DNA from: CALNYZ01 sp942490945
Lineage (GTDB): Bacteria > Pseudomonadota > Gammaproteobacteria > UBA6429 > Thiohalophilaceae
DNA: 64,000 bases
Direction of reading: 5' to 3'
Assembly (NCBI GenBank): GCA_942490945.1
Contig: CALNYZ010000018.1
Coordinates: 1,550,001 to 1,614,000 of the forward strand
Part shown: positions 7,729 to 16,222 of the stretch, piece by piece
Numbering within the stretch: position 1 is the first letter of the stretch
How the letters are laid out: every line of letters starts with the position of its first letter
Position numbers and translations under genes: made by a program
The notes under the pieces: model-generated
Database searches by the model: none
Seen by the model: the letters and a program-made list of their open reading frames with translations, nothing else
Told to the model about the DNA's origin: nothing

Positions 7729-7899
7729 ATGAAAAAATTTCACTGTGTTTACACCTTATTACCTGCGATGTATGTGGCGCCAGTATTGGCCGATACTGTT
7801 GAGCAGACGAGTGACGCATATAAAACCGGCCAGTATATTGGTTATGCATTTGGCGCGGCCTTACTGTTTCTTATTATCAAAAAACTCAGCGGCAAATAG
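7729..7899 (+). CDS. small exported or membrane protein, 56 aa
   Basis: A near-perfect Shine-Dalgarno (aaggagg) seven bases before ATG 7729 fixes the start. The product has a signal-peptide-like N-terminus (MKKFHCVYTLLPAMYVAPVLA, possible cleavage after VLA-D), a short polar region, and one hydrophobic helix (IGYAFGAALLFLII) ending in a basic tail KKLSGK. It could be a small single-pass membrane protein. No family recognised. Confidence 0.75.
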   Translation: MKKFHCVYTLLPAMYVAPVLADTVEQTSDAYKTGQYIGYAFGAALLFLIIKKLSGK

Positions 7900-8035
7900 T
7901 AGCCAACCGGGACGCGAACTAACAATAATAATTCGTCTCATCTCGACAATAGACAAATGTAATTGAATAAATAAGGATGTATCCATAATCTGGATTATGT
8001 TTTAATGCGGTGACGATAATAAAGGTATAAGGCTA

Positions 8036-8647
8036 ATGGAAGAAATAATTAGATCAGCCATGCTGATGTTTGTGTTGCTTAATCCTTTTTTGCTTATTGT
8101 TTATTTAACAGACATTGTGCAAAAGCTTGATCAGAAAGAATTTAACCGGGTATTACTTCGTGCAAGTATAATTTCTTCCATTATTTTTTGCATTTTTTCG
8201 CTGCTCGGTGATGCAATTTTTGTCCGGTTTATGCAGGTGGAGTTCGCTTCGTTTCAAATATTTGGCGGCATCGTGTTTTTTTTAATTGGCCTGCAATTTG
8301 TTTTTCGCGGACCGACAGCGATTGAAATATTACAAGGCGAATCAAAATATCTCGCTGGCGCAATTGCAATGCCAGTTTTCATCGGCCCGGGCACAATCAG
8401 CGCGGCTGTTATTATCGGCAAGAAACACGATCCTCTTGTTGCGTGTGTAATCGTTTTTGCGATGGTGCTGGTTTGTGCCGGAGCAATGGTGTTATTAAAA
8501 AAACTGCATGACGTTATGCTGCCGCGTAATGAGGCGATTGTACAACGCTATCTTGAAATTGCAGGAAGGGTTACAGCATTGGTTGTCGGTACCATCGCGA
8601 TAGACATGATTATGCGTGGCGTAAGTACATGGATAGGCAAGACCTAG
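8036..8647 (+). CDS. MarC family (UPF0056) inner-membrane protein
   Basis: The 203-residue protein has about six transmembrane helices and the MarC pattern: an N-terminal helix with LNPF, a FQIFGGIVFFLIGLQF segment, a central loop, then AIAMPVFIGPGTISAAVI, the family's conserved P-x-x-x-GPG-x-I region. The family sits in the inner membrane; once linked to multiple antibiotic resistance, its substrate remains unclear. The ATG at 8036 follows aaggtataaggcta. The gene stands alone, followed by a 464-base gap. Confidence 0.88.
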   Translation: MEEIIRSAMLMFVLLNPFLLIVYLTDIVQKLDQKEFNRVLLRASIISSIIFCIFSLLGDAIFVRFMQVEFASFQIFGGIVFFLIGLQFVFRGPTAIEILQGESKYLAGAIAMPVFIGPGTISAAVIIGKKHDPLVACVIVFAMVLVCAGAMVLLKKLHDVMLPRNEAIVQRYLEIAGRVTALVVGTIAIDMIMRGVSTWIGKT

Positions 8648-9111
8648 TCAAAAACAGCAAATAATTCGTTTTGTCTGGTACTAGCATTTAACCGCCGATG
8701 TCCTGCCTGATTCTCACTTTTGTACAATTCCTTAGCGAAATTGTCGCCATAAATCCGATAATGTCACACAGAAACAGCTATTTAGGTGATGTTTGACTTG
8801 AAGTAGGCGGCGATGTGCGATACTTTATTACTATACAAATTCAGGTGTGCAAATAAAGCGTGTTTTTTGCATAAAATCACAGGGTAACCTGCTGATTTTG
8901 TATGTTTTTATTGGCTACGGCTAATGTCATGGTGGCTGGACTAGCAAGTTAGTACAACCATATTAATTGGCGATCGGCATCTATTCCCTGATCGTTGTCC
9001 ATACCGGATATTTATTCAAATATCGGGTATCAAAAATATTCGTTAAGTAAATAAAAATTAATCTGAATTGCATGAATGCAATACGTTATTTATGTTCATG
9101 CTGTTCACTGA
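8648..9111. promoter_or_regulatory. non-coding region upstream of the betaine synthesis genes
   Basis: No ORF of interest is seen. An imperfect inverted repeat lies at 9001-9030 (ataccggatattt-attc-aaatatcgggtat, one mismatch), about 120-150 bases before the first methyltransferase. It could be a transcription-factor site or hairpin. A possible -35 ttgact lies at 8793-8798 with a weak -10 (tgcgat at 8816). None of this is more than suggestive; the long leader fits an osmotically regulated promoter, but that is inference. Confidence 0.4.
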
Positions 9112-9147
9112 ATGTCGGTTCAGAAAACTGGCGTGTGGTATTTAGTT

Positions 9148-9969
9148 ATGTATGAGGCAAAACAACAAACATTTGGATCTGATCCTATCAAGATGCGGGA
9201 TACTGATCATTATCAGGTAGAGTATGTAAAAACATTTGTTGAGAAGTGGGACGAGCTCATTGACTGGGAACGTCGCTGGGAAAGTGAAGGCGACTTCTTT
9301 ATTGAGCAACTTCGATCACGTGGTGTTGAACGTGTGCTGGATGTGGCAACTGGAACGGGATTTCATTCCGTGCGCTTATTGGCGGCAGGGTTTGATGTCG
9401 TGAGTGCCGATGGTAACCCGCAAATGCTGGGTAAAGCATTTGAGAATGCCAGAAAACGCAACAAATTATTACGCACAGTACAGGCTGATTGGCGGTGGTT
9501 AAATAAAACAGTCCACGAGCAATTTGACGCGGTCATCTGTCTGGGCAATTCGTTTACACATTTGTTTACCGAGCATGACAGACGTAAAGCATTGGCAGAA
9601 TTTTATGCAACATTAAATCACGATGGCGTTTTGATTCTTGATCAACGTAACTATGATGCAATCCTGGATGAAGGATTTTCGAGTAAGCATAAATATTATT
9701 ACTGTGGTGAAGATGTCGTTGCAGAACCGGAGCATGTGGACGAAGGGCTGGCACGCTTTCAGTATTCCTTTCCCGATGGTTCAAAGTATCATTTAAACAT
9801 GTTTCCATTACGTCGTAATTATTCCCGCCGTTTAATGCATGAAGTCGGATTTCAAACAATCAATACTTTTGGCGATTTTCAGGAAACCTATAAAGCCAAT
9901 GATCCGGACTTTTTTGTGCATGTAGCAGAAAAAACCTATTGCAAAGATTGTTATACGGAGGAATCGTAA
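9148..9969 (+). CDS. gsmT: glycine/sarcosine N-methyltransferase (first enzyme of betaine synthesis)
   Basis: It uses S-adenosylmethionine to methylate glycine to sarcosine and then dimethylglycine in the cytoplasm. Features include TDHYQVEYVKTFVEKWD near the N-terminus, the SAM motif VLDVATGTGFHS, a following acidic motif VVSADGN, and the family stretches WRWLN, LGNSFTHLF, LILDQRNYD and YYYCGE, which I recognise from halophilic GSMT enzymes. The length of 273 residues is normal. The start at 9148 gives the expected N-terminus; an in-frame ATG at 9112 would add 12 residues, and neither has a good ribosome-binding site. It is followed after four bases by the second methyltransferase. Confidence 0.9.
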   Translation: MYEAKQQTFGSDPIKMRDTDHYQVEYVKTFVEKWDELIDWERRWESEGDFFIEQLRSRGVERVLDVATGTGFHSVRLLAAGFDVVSADGNPQMLGKAFENARKRNKLLRTVQADWRWLNKTVHEQFDAVICLGNSFTHLFTEHDRRKALAEFYATLNHDGVLILDQRNYDAILDEGFSSKHKYYYCGEDVVAEPEHVDEGLARFQYSFPDGSKYHLNMFPLRRNYSRRLMHEVGFQTINTFGDFQETYKANDPDFFVHVAEKTYCKDCYTEES

Positions 9970-9973
9970 CTCC

Positions 9974-10807
9974 ATGAGCGTTAATTACTCTGAAGTAGTC
10001 AACATCGCACGTGATTATTACAACAGTGACGATGCAGATAATTTTTACGCCATCATATGGGGTGGTGAAGACATTCATATCGGATTGTATGAATCTAATG
10101 ATGAACCAATTATCGATGCAAGCCACCGTACTGTCAGGCACATGCTCGATTTGCTCGGCGACCTGTCTGCTGACCATCAGGTGCTGGATCTTGGCTCTGG
10201 ATATGGTGGCGCTGCGCGTTATCTGGCTTCGACGACAGGCTGTCATGTAACAGCATTAAACCTGAGTGAAAAAGAGAACGACAGACATCGCACTATCAAT
10301 GCGGAACGTGGATTAACCGATCGCATTGACGTAATCGATGGCAGCTTCGAAGCAATACCGGCTGCTGATAACAGCTTTGATGTGATCTGGTCTCAGGATG
10401 CGATTTTACACAGCGGTCATCGTGAGCAGGTTTTACAGGAAATGGCTCGGGTATTAAAACCGGGCGGGCGGTTTATTTTTACCGATCCCATGCAGGCAGA
10501 TGATTGTCCTGATGGCGTATTGCAGCCTATTTTAGAGAGGATACATCTTACCTCACTGGCTTCACCGGCATTTTACCGGCAACAACTGACAAAACACGGA
10601 TTTAAGGAACGGATTTTCGAAGAGCATACGCAACAACTGATCAATCACTATACGCGCGTGCGAAGTGAAACGGCCGCGCAACGTGAAACCCTGGAGGAAG
10701 TTGTGTCAGATGACTATATCGATCGTATGATCAAGGGTCTGGGACATTGGGTTGATGGCGGCAGTCAGGGTTATTTGTGTTGGGGAATATTTATTTTTCA
10801 AAAGTAA
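9974..10807 (+). CDS. sdmT: sarcosine/dimethylglycine N-methyltransferase
   Basis: It completes betaine synthesis by methylating sarcosine and dimethylglycine to glycine betaine with S-adenosylmethionine. The 277-residue protein has the SDMT N-terminus (ARDYYNSDDADNFY, WGGEDIHIGLY), the SAM-binding loop VLDLGSGYGGAARYLA, and a substrate-region motif WSQDAILHS, then VLKPGGRFIFTDP. The Shine-Dalgarno is cggaggaatc, overlapping the end of gsmT, so the two are surely one operon. Together with gsmT and the transporter downstream it forms a compact osmoprotectant module. Confidence 0.92.
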   Translation: MSVNYSEVVNIARDYYNSDDADNFYAIIWGGEDIHIGLYESNDEPIIDASHRTVRHMLDLLGDLSADHQVLDLGSGYGGAARYLASTTGCHVTALNLSEKENDRHRTINAERGLTDRIDVIDGSFEAIPAADNSFDVIWSQDAILHSGHREQVLQEMARVLKPGGRFIFTDPMQADDCPDGVLQPILERIHLTSLASPAFYRQQLTKHGFKERIFEEHTQQLINHYTRVRSETAAQRETLEEVVSDDYIDRMIKGLGHWVDGGSQGYLCWGIFIFQK

Positions 10808-10849
10808 TCACACGTTAGAAAACTTATATAACAACAAGCCAGACGTGCA

Positions 10850-12400
10850 ATGAAGAACTGGGTCTATCATAAAAATAACAAGTTACTCATCGATATTAAT
10901 GTACCGGTTTTTCTGGTGTCGGTTGTTATCATTCTTGGCTTTGTGCTCGCCAGCTTTACCTTTCTCCAGCAAATTAGTGAAACCGTAAAAGCATCACAAG
11001 GCTGGATAGCAAACAAGGCTGGCTGGTTTTTTGTACTCACAACCAACCTGATTTTATTTTTTCTGCTCTATTTGTTTATGAGCCGGTTTGCCGATATTCG
11101 TCTTGGCGGCAAGGATGCAAAAGCGGATTTTACCCGTACTGGCTGGTTAACCATGTTATTCAGTGCAGGTATGGGTATTGGGCTGATCTTTTACGCTGTT
11201 GCAGAGCCCATGTACCATTTGTTAACCCCGCCGCATGGCGCAGAAGTCGGTTCGGTGCAAGCCGCTGAAGATGCCATACGTACCACGTTTTTACACTGGG
11301 GATTACACGCCTGGGGAATTTACACATTTGTTGGTCTGGCGCTGGCGTATTTTGCCTATAACCACCAAAAACCATTAAGTATTCGATCGGTTTTTATTCC
11401 CCTGCTTGGTGATCGGGTGAATGGCCCGTGGGGAAATGTAATTGACATTCTTACCACGGTAGCCACGATGTTTGGTGTGGCGACATCATTAGGACTGGGT
11501 GCCAGCCAAATCAACGCCGGGCTGAATTACCTGTTTAATATACCGATAAATCCCTCGGTACAAATCTTTGTTATTGCCGCTGTTACCTGCCTTGCTACAC
11601 TGTCTGTCGTTGCCGGTCTGGATAAGGGCATTAAACGCTTGTCCGAGATTAACATTATCCTTGCGGTATTCTTGCTGTTGTTTGTACTTTTTGTTGGCCC
11701 GACCTTGTTCATTCTGAATGGCTTTGTGGAAAACATCGGCCAGTATCTTGATGATTTCTTTTATCTTGCATTCTGGACTGAAACCTATACCGGTGGTAAC
11801 TGGCAAAATGGCTGGACAGTATTTTATTGGGGCTGGTGGATTGCCTGGTCACCCTTTGTTGGTATATTTATCGCGCGTATTTCAAAAGGCCGAACCATAC
11901 GCGAGTTTATTGCCGGGGTATTACTGGTACCGACTCTGGCGACATTTTTTTGGCTGAGCGTGTTCGGCGATAGCGCCATGTATATCGAGTTATTTACCGA
12001 CAGCTCGATCGCCAGCGCCGTACAAAGTAATGTATCGCAATCCATATTTGTCTTTTTAGAAACACTTCCTGCTGCTGGTGAAGTGGATTTGGCACAAATT
12101 GTTATTCAGGCGATAAACTTGCTGACCATCATATTAATCGTGACATTTTTCGTTACGTCCTCTGATTCGGGGTCGCTGGTTATTGATATGATCACAGCTG
12201 GCGGCAAACCTAATCCACCCGTCGCGCAACGTATCTTTTGGGCGGTTACAGAAGGCATGGTCGCCGCTGCGCTACTGGTTGCCGGTGGACTCACTGCATT
12301 GCAAACAGCTGCAATTGCAACAGGTTTGCCTTTTGCCTTTATACTTGTGTTAATGATGGTGAGTTTTCATAAGGCGCTATCTCTGCACCATCAGACGTAA
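10850..12400 (+). CDS. BCCT family transporter (betaine/choline/carnitine type)
   Basis: The 516-residue, 12-helix secondary transporter takes up quaternary ammonium osmolytes with Na+ or H+. It shows the family's GMGIGLIFYAVAEP segment, the aromatic substrate box FYWGWWIAWSPFVGIFIARISKGRT, and SSDSGSLVIDMITAGG. It lacks the long cytoplasmic C-terminal tail that some osmosensing members carry; it ends about 15 residues after the last helix (SLHHQT). It lies 42 bases after sdmT, so betaine made by the two enzymes and betaine taken up would serve the same pool. The exact substrate is inferred from context. Confidence 0.9.
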   Translation: MKNWVYHKNNKLLIDINVPVFLVSVVIILGFVLASFTFLQQISETVKASQGWIANKAGWFFVLTTNLILFFLLYLFMSRFADIRLGGKDAKADFTRTGWLTMLFSAGMGIGLIFYAVAEPMYHLLTPPHGAEVGSVQAAEDAIRTTFLHWGLHAWGIYTFVGLALAYFAYNHQKPLSIRSVFIPLLGDRVNGPWGNVIDILTTVATMFGVATSLGLGASQINAGLNYLFNIPINPSVQIFVIAAVTCLATLSVVAGLDKGIKRLSEINIILAVFLLLFVLFVGPTLFILNGFVENIGQYLDDFFYLAFWTETYTGGNWQNGWTVFYWGWWIAWSPFVGIFIARISKGRTIREFIAGVLLVPTLATFFWLSVFGDSAMYIELFTDSSIASAVQSNVSQSIFVFLETLPAAGEVDLAQIVIQAINLLTIILIVTFFVTSSDSGSLVIDMITAGGKPNPPVAQRIFWAVTEGMVAAALLVAGGLTALQTAAIATGLPFAFILVLMMVSFHKALSLHHQT

Positions 12401-12678
12401 TAATTTTTTCTGCCTGAAAAACACCTGAACATTCCAGTCTAATCAAGAAAAAATAACATGCATTATCGCGCCACTTTCATCGAACGAAAAATGAAATCAA
12501 GTTTGTACATGTGGTGGAGATGTATACGTAATAGCGTTACCCGAAGTTATTGTGGCGATTAAATGCAGTAAATTCTTTGGCAGCGATGCAATAATGCGTA
12601 ATACTGTATTGTCATATCATGATTAAAGTGGTTACTATTATCTTGTAGCTGATAAAATCCTGATATCAGGCGGGAACA

Positions 12679-13134
12679 ATGGAAGAATATAAATTAACCA
12701 TCCTCAAAACACTCTATAGCCAACAGCAGTCGACCGCGCATATTCTGCGCGAACGAATGTCGAAAATTGCGGCAGGCGCGATAGGGCTTTTTATCGCGAT
12801 TGACGGTTGGTTAATCACCAATGCAAAAGGCCTGGGTGATACCCGGCTTCTTATGTTAATCATGGCGGTTGCGGTTATTACAGGCGTATCTGTATATGCA
12901 GTACATGCGCGCTACAAAGAGTTCAGTGCCGTCGCCTCCATGATCGTTCGAATTGAAAGCGCCATGAAAATATATGAATCAGGCGTGTTTATTGATAATG
13001 AGCCGCTTTATTCTTTACAACACATGCACCTCGGAGAAGATAACTACGAGCACAGCAAGAATATTTTCTTTTCGCAGGCAGCGATCATTATCATATTTGG
13101 CGTGTTATCCATCGCCTTGGGTGTGTTGGCATAG
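12679..13134 (+). CDS. small membrane protein with two helix pairs, unknown
   Basis: The 151-residue protein has a cytoplasmic helical N-terminus (YSQQQSTAHILRERMSK), two adjacent hydrophobic segments (about residues 31-50 and 56-75), a soluble middle (ARYKEFSAVASMIVRIESAMKIYE) and a C-terminal hydrophobic segment. The start is supported by ggcgggaaca upstream. Similar arrangements occur in small proteins of unknown role. I do not recognise the family. Confidence 0.75.
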   Translation: MEEYKLTILKTLYSQQQSTAHILRERMSKIAAGAIGLFIAIDGWLITNAKGLGDTRLLMLIMAVAVITGVSVYAVHARYKEFSAVASMIVRIESAMKIYESGVFIDNEPLYSLQHMHLGEDNYEHSKNIFFSQAAIIIIFGVLSIALGVLA

Positions 13135-13176
13135 TGCTCTTGAAATATGTAATAAAACCGGTAGCAGGTTGCAAGC

Positions 13177-13593
13177 ATGCAAGATAATCAAGTTCATGGC
13201 AGCTGTCTTTGTGGCAAAGTTGCATTCGTTTATACTGGTGAGCCAAAAGTATTTCAGTATTGCCACTGTTCGCGCTGCAGAAAATTTACCGGTTCCGCGC
13301 ACGGGGCGAATATTATTGTCGCACCTGAGCAGTTTAATTGGCTTAAAGGCGAAGAGAGTGTCGGCCGTTTTGAATTGCCCGAGGCGGCGCATTTTGCAAC
13401 GGCCTTTTGCAAATCATGTGGTTCGTCCTTGCCCTGGCTGACACAAAGTAAAAAAGCCGTCGTGATTCCTGCCGGCACACTGGATGATGACCCGGTGATA
13501 AAACCGATGCACAATATTTATTATGCCGATATGGCAAGCTGGTATGTGAACGTTGATGCATTAATTAAGTATGCTGCGCTACCCACCAAATAA
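13177..13593 (+). CDS. GFA/CENP-V family zinc protein (glutathione-dependent formaldehyde-activating-like)
   Basis: The 138-residue protein has the GFA zinc ligands in order: GSCLCGKVAF near residues 6-15, CHCSRCRKFTG near 30-40, and FCKSCGSSLPW near 72-82. This fold binds two zinc ions; few members are biochemically proven and many have no role in formaldehyde metabolism, so the reaction is unassigned. The next gene overlaps its end by 23 bases in another frame. Confidence 0.88.
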   Translation: MQDNQVHGSCLCGKVAFVYTGEPKVFQYCHCSRCRKFTGSAHGANIIVAPEQFNWLKGEESVGRFELPEAAHFATAFCKSCGSSLPWLTQSKKAVVIPAGTLDDDPVIKPMHNIYYADMASWYVNVDALIKYAALPTK

Positions 13594-13963
13594 AGATGAC
13601 GATGACGTGTCTACTTCAGCCCTGAAACTAGAAAATACATTACGCGCATGGGGAACACCTGATTTTGATCTTGCCTTGAAAAATGAAATGTTGACGGTTG
13701 ATAAAAGTTTGCTGCCGTTACAGGCGGGTCTGGCACAAAGCAGTCATGTAAGTGACAGTGATATCAGCGTCGTGATTCTGAATCAGACAGAGACAGACGC
13801 TGCGATTCAGGTAAAAATTGGTATTTTCTATGCCGGTATAATTGCCGGGAGTTGTTGCTCGGATGATCCGACGCCAGTGTGCGAACAAACTGAATACTGT
13901 GAGGCGGAACTGTTGATAAATAAAACCACGGCGCATACCACAGTGACACTGCTGGCAGATTGA
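13571..13963 (+). CDS. conserved hypothetical protein with clustered cysteines
   Basis: Up to 130 residues, no membrane segment. The central part (KIGIFYAGIIAGSCCSDDPTP, then CEQTEYCEAEL) has four cysteines close together with acidic residues, a pattern that could bind a metal. The first ATG at 13571 overlaps the previous gene by 23 bases; a GTG at 13607 (VSTSALKLENTLRAW) would avoid overlap and drop a Pro/Asp-rich leader, and I cannot decide between them. Function unknown. Confidence 0.7.
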   Translation: MLRYPPNKDDDDVSTSALKLENTLRAWGTPDFDLALKNEMLTVDKSLLPLQAGLAQSSHVSDSDISVVILNQTETDAAIQVKIGIFYAGIIAGSCCSDDPTPVCEQTEYCEAELLINKTTAHTTVTLLAD

Positions 13964-14014
13964 ATCTGTTCTACTAAAATAGTGTGATAACAACTATTAA
14001 AACCGGAAATCTGA

Positions 14015-14521
14015 ATGAAAAATAATTATATTCAATTCGCTGCGTATGCGGTGTTACTCGCAGGCAGTCTTGTGTTTGGTTTTTTGGGTAAAACGGCTGA
14101 AATGACGCTGGCGATTGTTGCGGGTGCGATGGGACTGGCCTTTACCAATATCGACAAGATTGCGCGCTTTAAAGGTGCGGGGTTTGAAGCCGAGATGCGT
14201 GAAAAAATTGAAACCATTATTGAAAAAGAAACCGAGCCTGCGCCACAGACGAGCAGCAGTGCTGCCATGCCGTCGCTGGCGTCCTACCAGTTATCAGACG
14301 ATGCTGAGGACATTATACGTGCATTAAAGAATCCAAAATTCACCTGGCGATATATCGGTGGTATTAGTAATGAGTCGGGTACACAAACAGAACACGTACT
14401 GGAGACACTGGAAAAACTTGTTGAGGCAGGACTGGCGCGTGAATCGGTTGGTGAACAGGGCAGAATCTGGGGTTTAACCGCGAAAGGGCGTAAAGCCTTT
14501 GCGGATATTGAGTATATTTAA
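14015..14521 (+). CDS. membrane-anchored protein with C-terminal winged-helix-like domain
   Basis: The 168-residue product has two hydrophobic segments close together at the N-terminus (about residues 8-25 and 30-46), a charged helical linker (EAEMREKIETIIEKE), a Ser/Ala/Pro-rich spacer, and a C-terminal domain reading WRYIGGISNESG...HVLETLEKLVEAGLARE...IWGLTAKGRKAF. The last part looks like a winged helix: a two-helix turn, then a wing ending in the LTxxGR signature of many DNA-binding folds. It may be a membrane-tethered sensor, but no ligand domain is visible. A strong terminator follows. Confidence 0.75.
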   Translation: MKNNYIQFAAYAVLLAGSLVFGFLGKTAEMTLAIVAGAMGLAFTNIDKIARFKGAGFEAEMREKIETIIEKETEPAPQTSSSAAMPSLASYQLSDDAEDIIRALKNPKFTWRYIGGISNESGTQTEHVLETLEKLVEAGLARESVGEQGRIWGLTAKGRKAFADIEYI

Positions 14522-14537
14522 TTTTATTAGCAGCATT

Positions 14538-14572
14538 AAAAAAGCCAGCCATGTTTTCATGGGCTGGCTTTT
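14538..14572. terminator. bidirectional rho-independent terminator
   Basis: The sequence AAAAGCCAGCC-atg-tttt-cat-G-GGCTGGCTTTT forms a GC-rich stem flanked by an A run and a T run. It sits between converging genes (14521 on plus, 14599 on minus) and can serve both. Confidence 0.88.
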
Positions 14573-14598
14573 ACAATTGCAGGTAACGCTAAACCGGT

Positions 14599-14796
14599 TT
14601 ATTTCTTAACCCAGTTATCAAAGTTATCCATAGTGCGCTCTTTGCCGTCTTCATAGCCCGCGCTGTATGCTTCAGTTGCGCGTTGCTCTTCACGTTCGGC
14701 ATTGAGCAGGTATCCACCTTGCCAGCCTTGAATGTATTCAGGATCGACATTCATTTTTTCCATTTTAACGACTGCGTCATAGTACTGTTGGTTCAT
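14599..14796 (-). CDS. small conserved hypothetical protein, 65 aa
   Basis: The soluble, charged protein begins MNQQYYDAVVKMEKMNVDPEYIQGW and ends with an AYSAGYEDGKER motif. It carries a good ribosome-binding site (gaggagaaagcg read on the minus strand) before the ATG. The GYxDG element is faintly reminiscent of ribosome modulation factor, but size and the remaining sequence do not fit, so I do not assign it. It lies 53 bases downstream of the TrpD-like gene on the same strand and probably shares its transcript. Confidence 0.75.
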   Translation of the reverse strand: MNQQYYDAVVKMEKMNVDPEYIQGWQGGYLLNAEREEQRATEAYSAGYEDGKERTMDNFDNWVKK

Positions 14797-14849
14797 CGCT
14801 TTCTCCTCTTATTCAAGTTTCTGCGAAATAGTTAAACTAAAAAATAAAA

Positions 14850-15959
14850 TTAAACTCCGAGGTGCGCATGGGCTGCACCGGAATCTAAAACTTTTCTCAC
14901 CTCGTTCGCGGCATCTGCCAGCGAGGAAGCTTTGCCTAAATGGTGCAAGGTGATCGCGCCGGAATAAACCAGACTATCATATGCGGGACCTTGTTCACCT
15001 TTTAATGCAGCGATACCGATTTCTGCTGTTTTGGCTGCGGCAGCTTCTACATCAAATTCTGTTGCGATTTCATCACTGGCTTGTGTGGCAGGTGGAATAT
15101 CTTTGGGTATTGGCACCGCGCGGCTGCTTTGCTGAATACCAATGCTGGTCGGGTCCAGGTCGGTACTGGTTTCGACACCTTTGTCATGATAGTGCCAAAG
15201 TTTGGCCGGTTGTTGTAAGGAAGGTATAACGCCACCTTCAACGCCGCGTACGATCATGGCGCTATTAAAACCGACAAAACGGGCAAGTTCTGCATACACC
15301 GGCGGGTAGGCCTTATGTACGTAGCCGGTTAACAGGTGTGTCTTGTCTTTGCCGCGTATCGGACCGACCAGGACTTCGACGGTGGTCAGGACCGGGCGCT
15401 TGATAATGCGGGTACGCAGCTTGATTAATTCGTGGAGTTGCAGGCTGAAGGTCTTTTGATCGAGATAAGCCCAACCAAGTTCACTGTTTTCGATATTCTT
15501 CACTGCCGCTTCGGGTGTCAGGTCGACATTGATGCCGGCCGCTCGCAGCACCTTGCGGTTGGTGATGCCGTATTTTGGCCCGACAGCTTCAAGGCCATGA
15601 ATCACCGCGGGTAGACCCAGGGCTGCCAACACAGGCGGGATGAACGCACAAACGGGCAGGCCGCGATTGTGGCCGTCGTACGGGTCAGCGACATCGACGA
15701 CTTCACTGACATTGGCAGTCAGTATTTTGGATTTATCGATAATGGCTTGCAGTACACCCTTGTTTTCGTCGTCTGTCTCACGTTTCATGCGTAAGGCAAT
15801 GAAGAACACGGCAGCCTGAACCGGATCGGCTTCGTCTGACAAGATATACGACATGGCCTGATAAGCCTCGTCATAGCTCAGATCTTTGCTGTATTCGGGG
15901 CCGGTTGCGACCTTTTGAATACAAGAACGCATGGCCATTGCTGCATTGGTACTGTTCAT
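14850..15959 (-). CDS. anthranilate phosphoribosyltransferase-like (TrpD family) protein
   Basis: The 369-residue protein has the TrpD fold: an N-terminal helical domain (DLSYDEAYQAMSYILSDEADPVQAAVFF) and a glycosyltransferase domain. The pyrophosphate-loop region of true TrpD (GTGGD) is replaced here by DVADPYDGHNRGLP; a later motif PKYGITNRKVL resembles the family's GNR region. This matches TrpD2/YbiB-like paralogues better than the tryptophan enzyme, so a role in tryptophan synthesis is unlikely and there are no trp genes nearby. Some YbiB proteins bind nucleic acid. It is divergent from the Sel1-MoxR cluster across a repeat-bearing intergenic region. Confidence 0.78.
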   Translation of the reverse strand: MNSTNAAMAMRSCIQKVATGPEYSKDLSYDEAYQAMSYILSDEADPVQAAVFFIALRMKRETDDENKGVLQAIIDKSKILTANVSEVVDVADPYDGHNRGLPVCAFIPPVLAALGLPAVIHGLEAVGPKYGITNRKVLRAAGINVDLTPEAAVKNIENSELGWAYLDQKTFSLQLHELIKLRTRIIKRPVLTTVEVLVGPIRGKDKTHLLTGYVHKAYPPVYAELARFVGFNSAMIVRGVEGGVIPSLQQPAKLWHYHDKGVETSTDLDPTSIGIQQSSRAVPIPKDIPPATQASDEIATEFDVEAAAAKTAEIGIAALKGEQGPAYDSLVYSGAITLHHLGKASSLADAANEVRKVLDSGAAHAHLGV

Positions 15960-15962
15960 ATA

Positions 15963-16060
15963 ACCCTATAAACCCCTATAAAAACTATGGGTATTACTCT
16001 GGAGATTGGCTAGTTTAACCAGCCTGTACAATACGCTGAATACCTATAGAGGGGTATAAA
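15963..16060. promoter_or_regulatory. direct and inverted CCCTATA repeats between divergent genes
   Basis: Two tandem copies of accc(c)tataaa lie at about 15963-15982, just before the TrpD-like start codon. An inverted copy, tatagaggggtataaa, lies at 16045-16060 on the Sel1 side. Repeats of this sort on both flanks of a divergent promoter could be a shared operator; the AT-rich tataa elements could also be -10 boxes. Confidence 0.5.
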
Positions 16061-16222
16061 TAGTGACTGTGTTGTGGAAATGCAAGGTATTGTCCTAATT
16101 TCGTCCACAAACGAGTAAATTGGTCAGGAATTAGTATTTCAGGATATACTATCGGTCTTTTGGGCGGCTCGATATCAGAGCAGGGCTGCTAATCTTACCA
16201 GTACAAAAATACAGGTGTGAAC

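Noticed and set aside
8648..9111. Riboswitch upstream of the betaine genes
   Set aside because: Only one imperfect inverted repeat is seen, without a conserved aptamer-like set of helices, and no known betaine riboswitch is recalled that fits.
14850..15959. Tryptophan pathway enzyme TrpD
   Set aside because: The GTGGD-type pyrophosphate loop is replaced (DVADPYDG), and no other trp gene is nearby, so a TrpD2-like paralogue is more likely.
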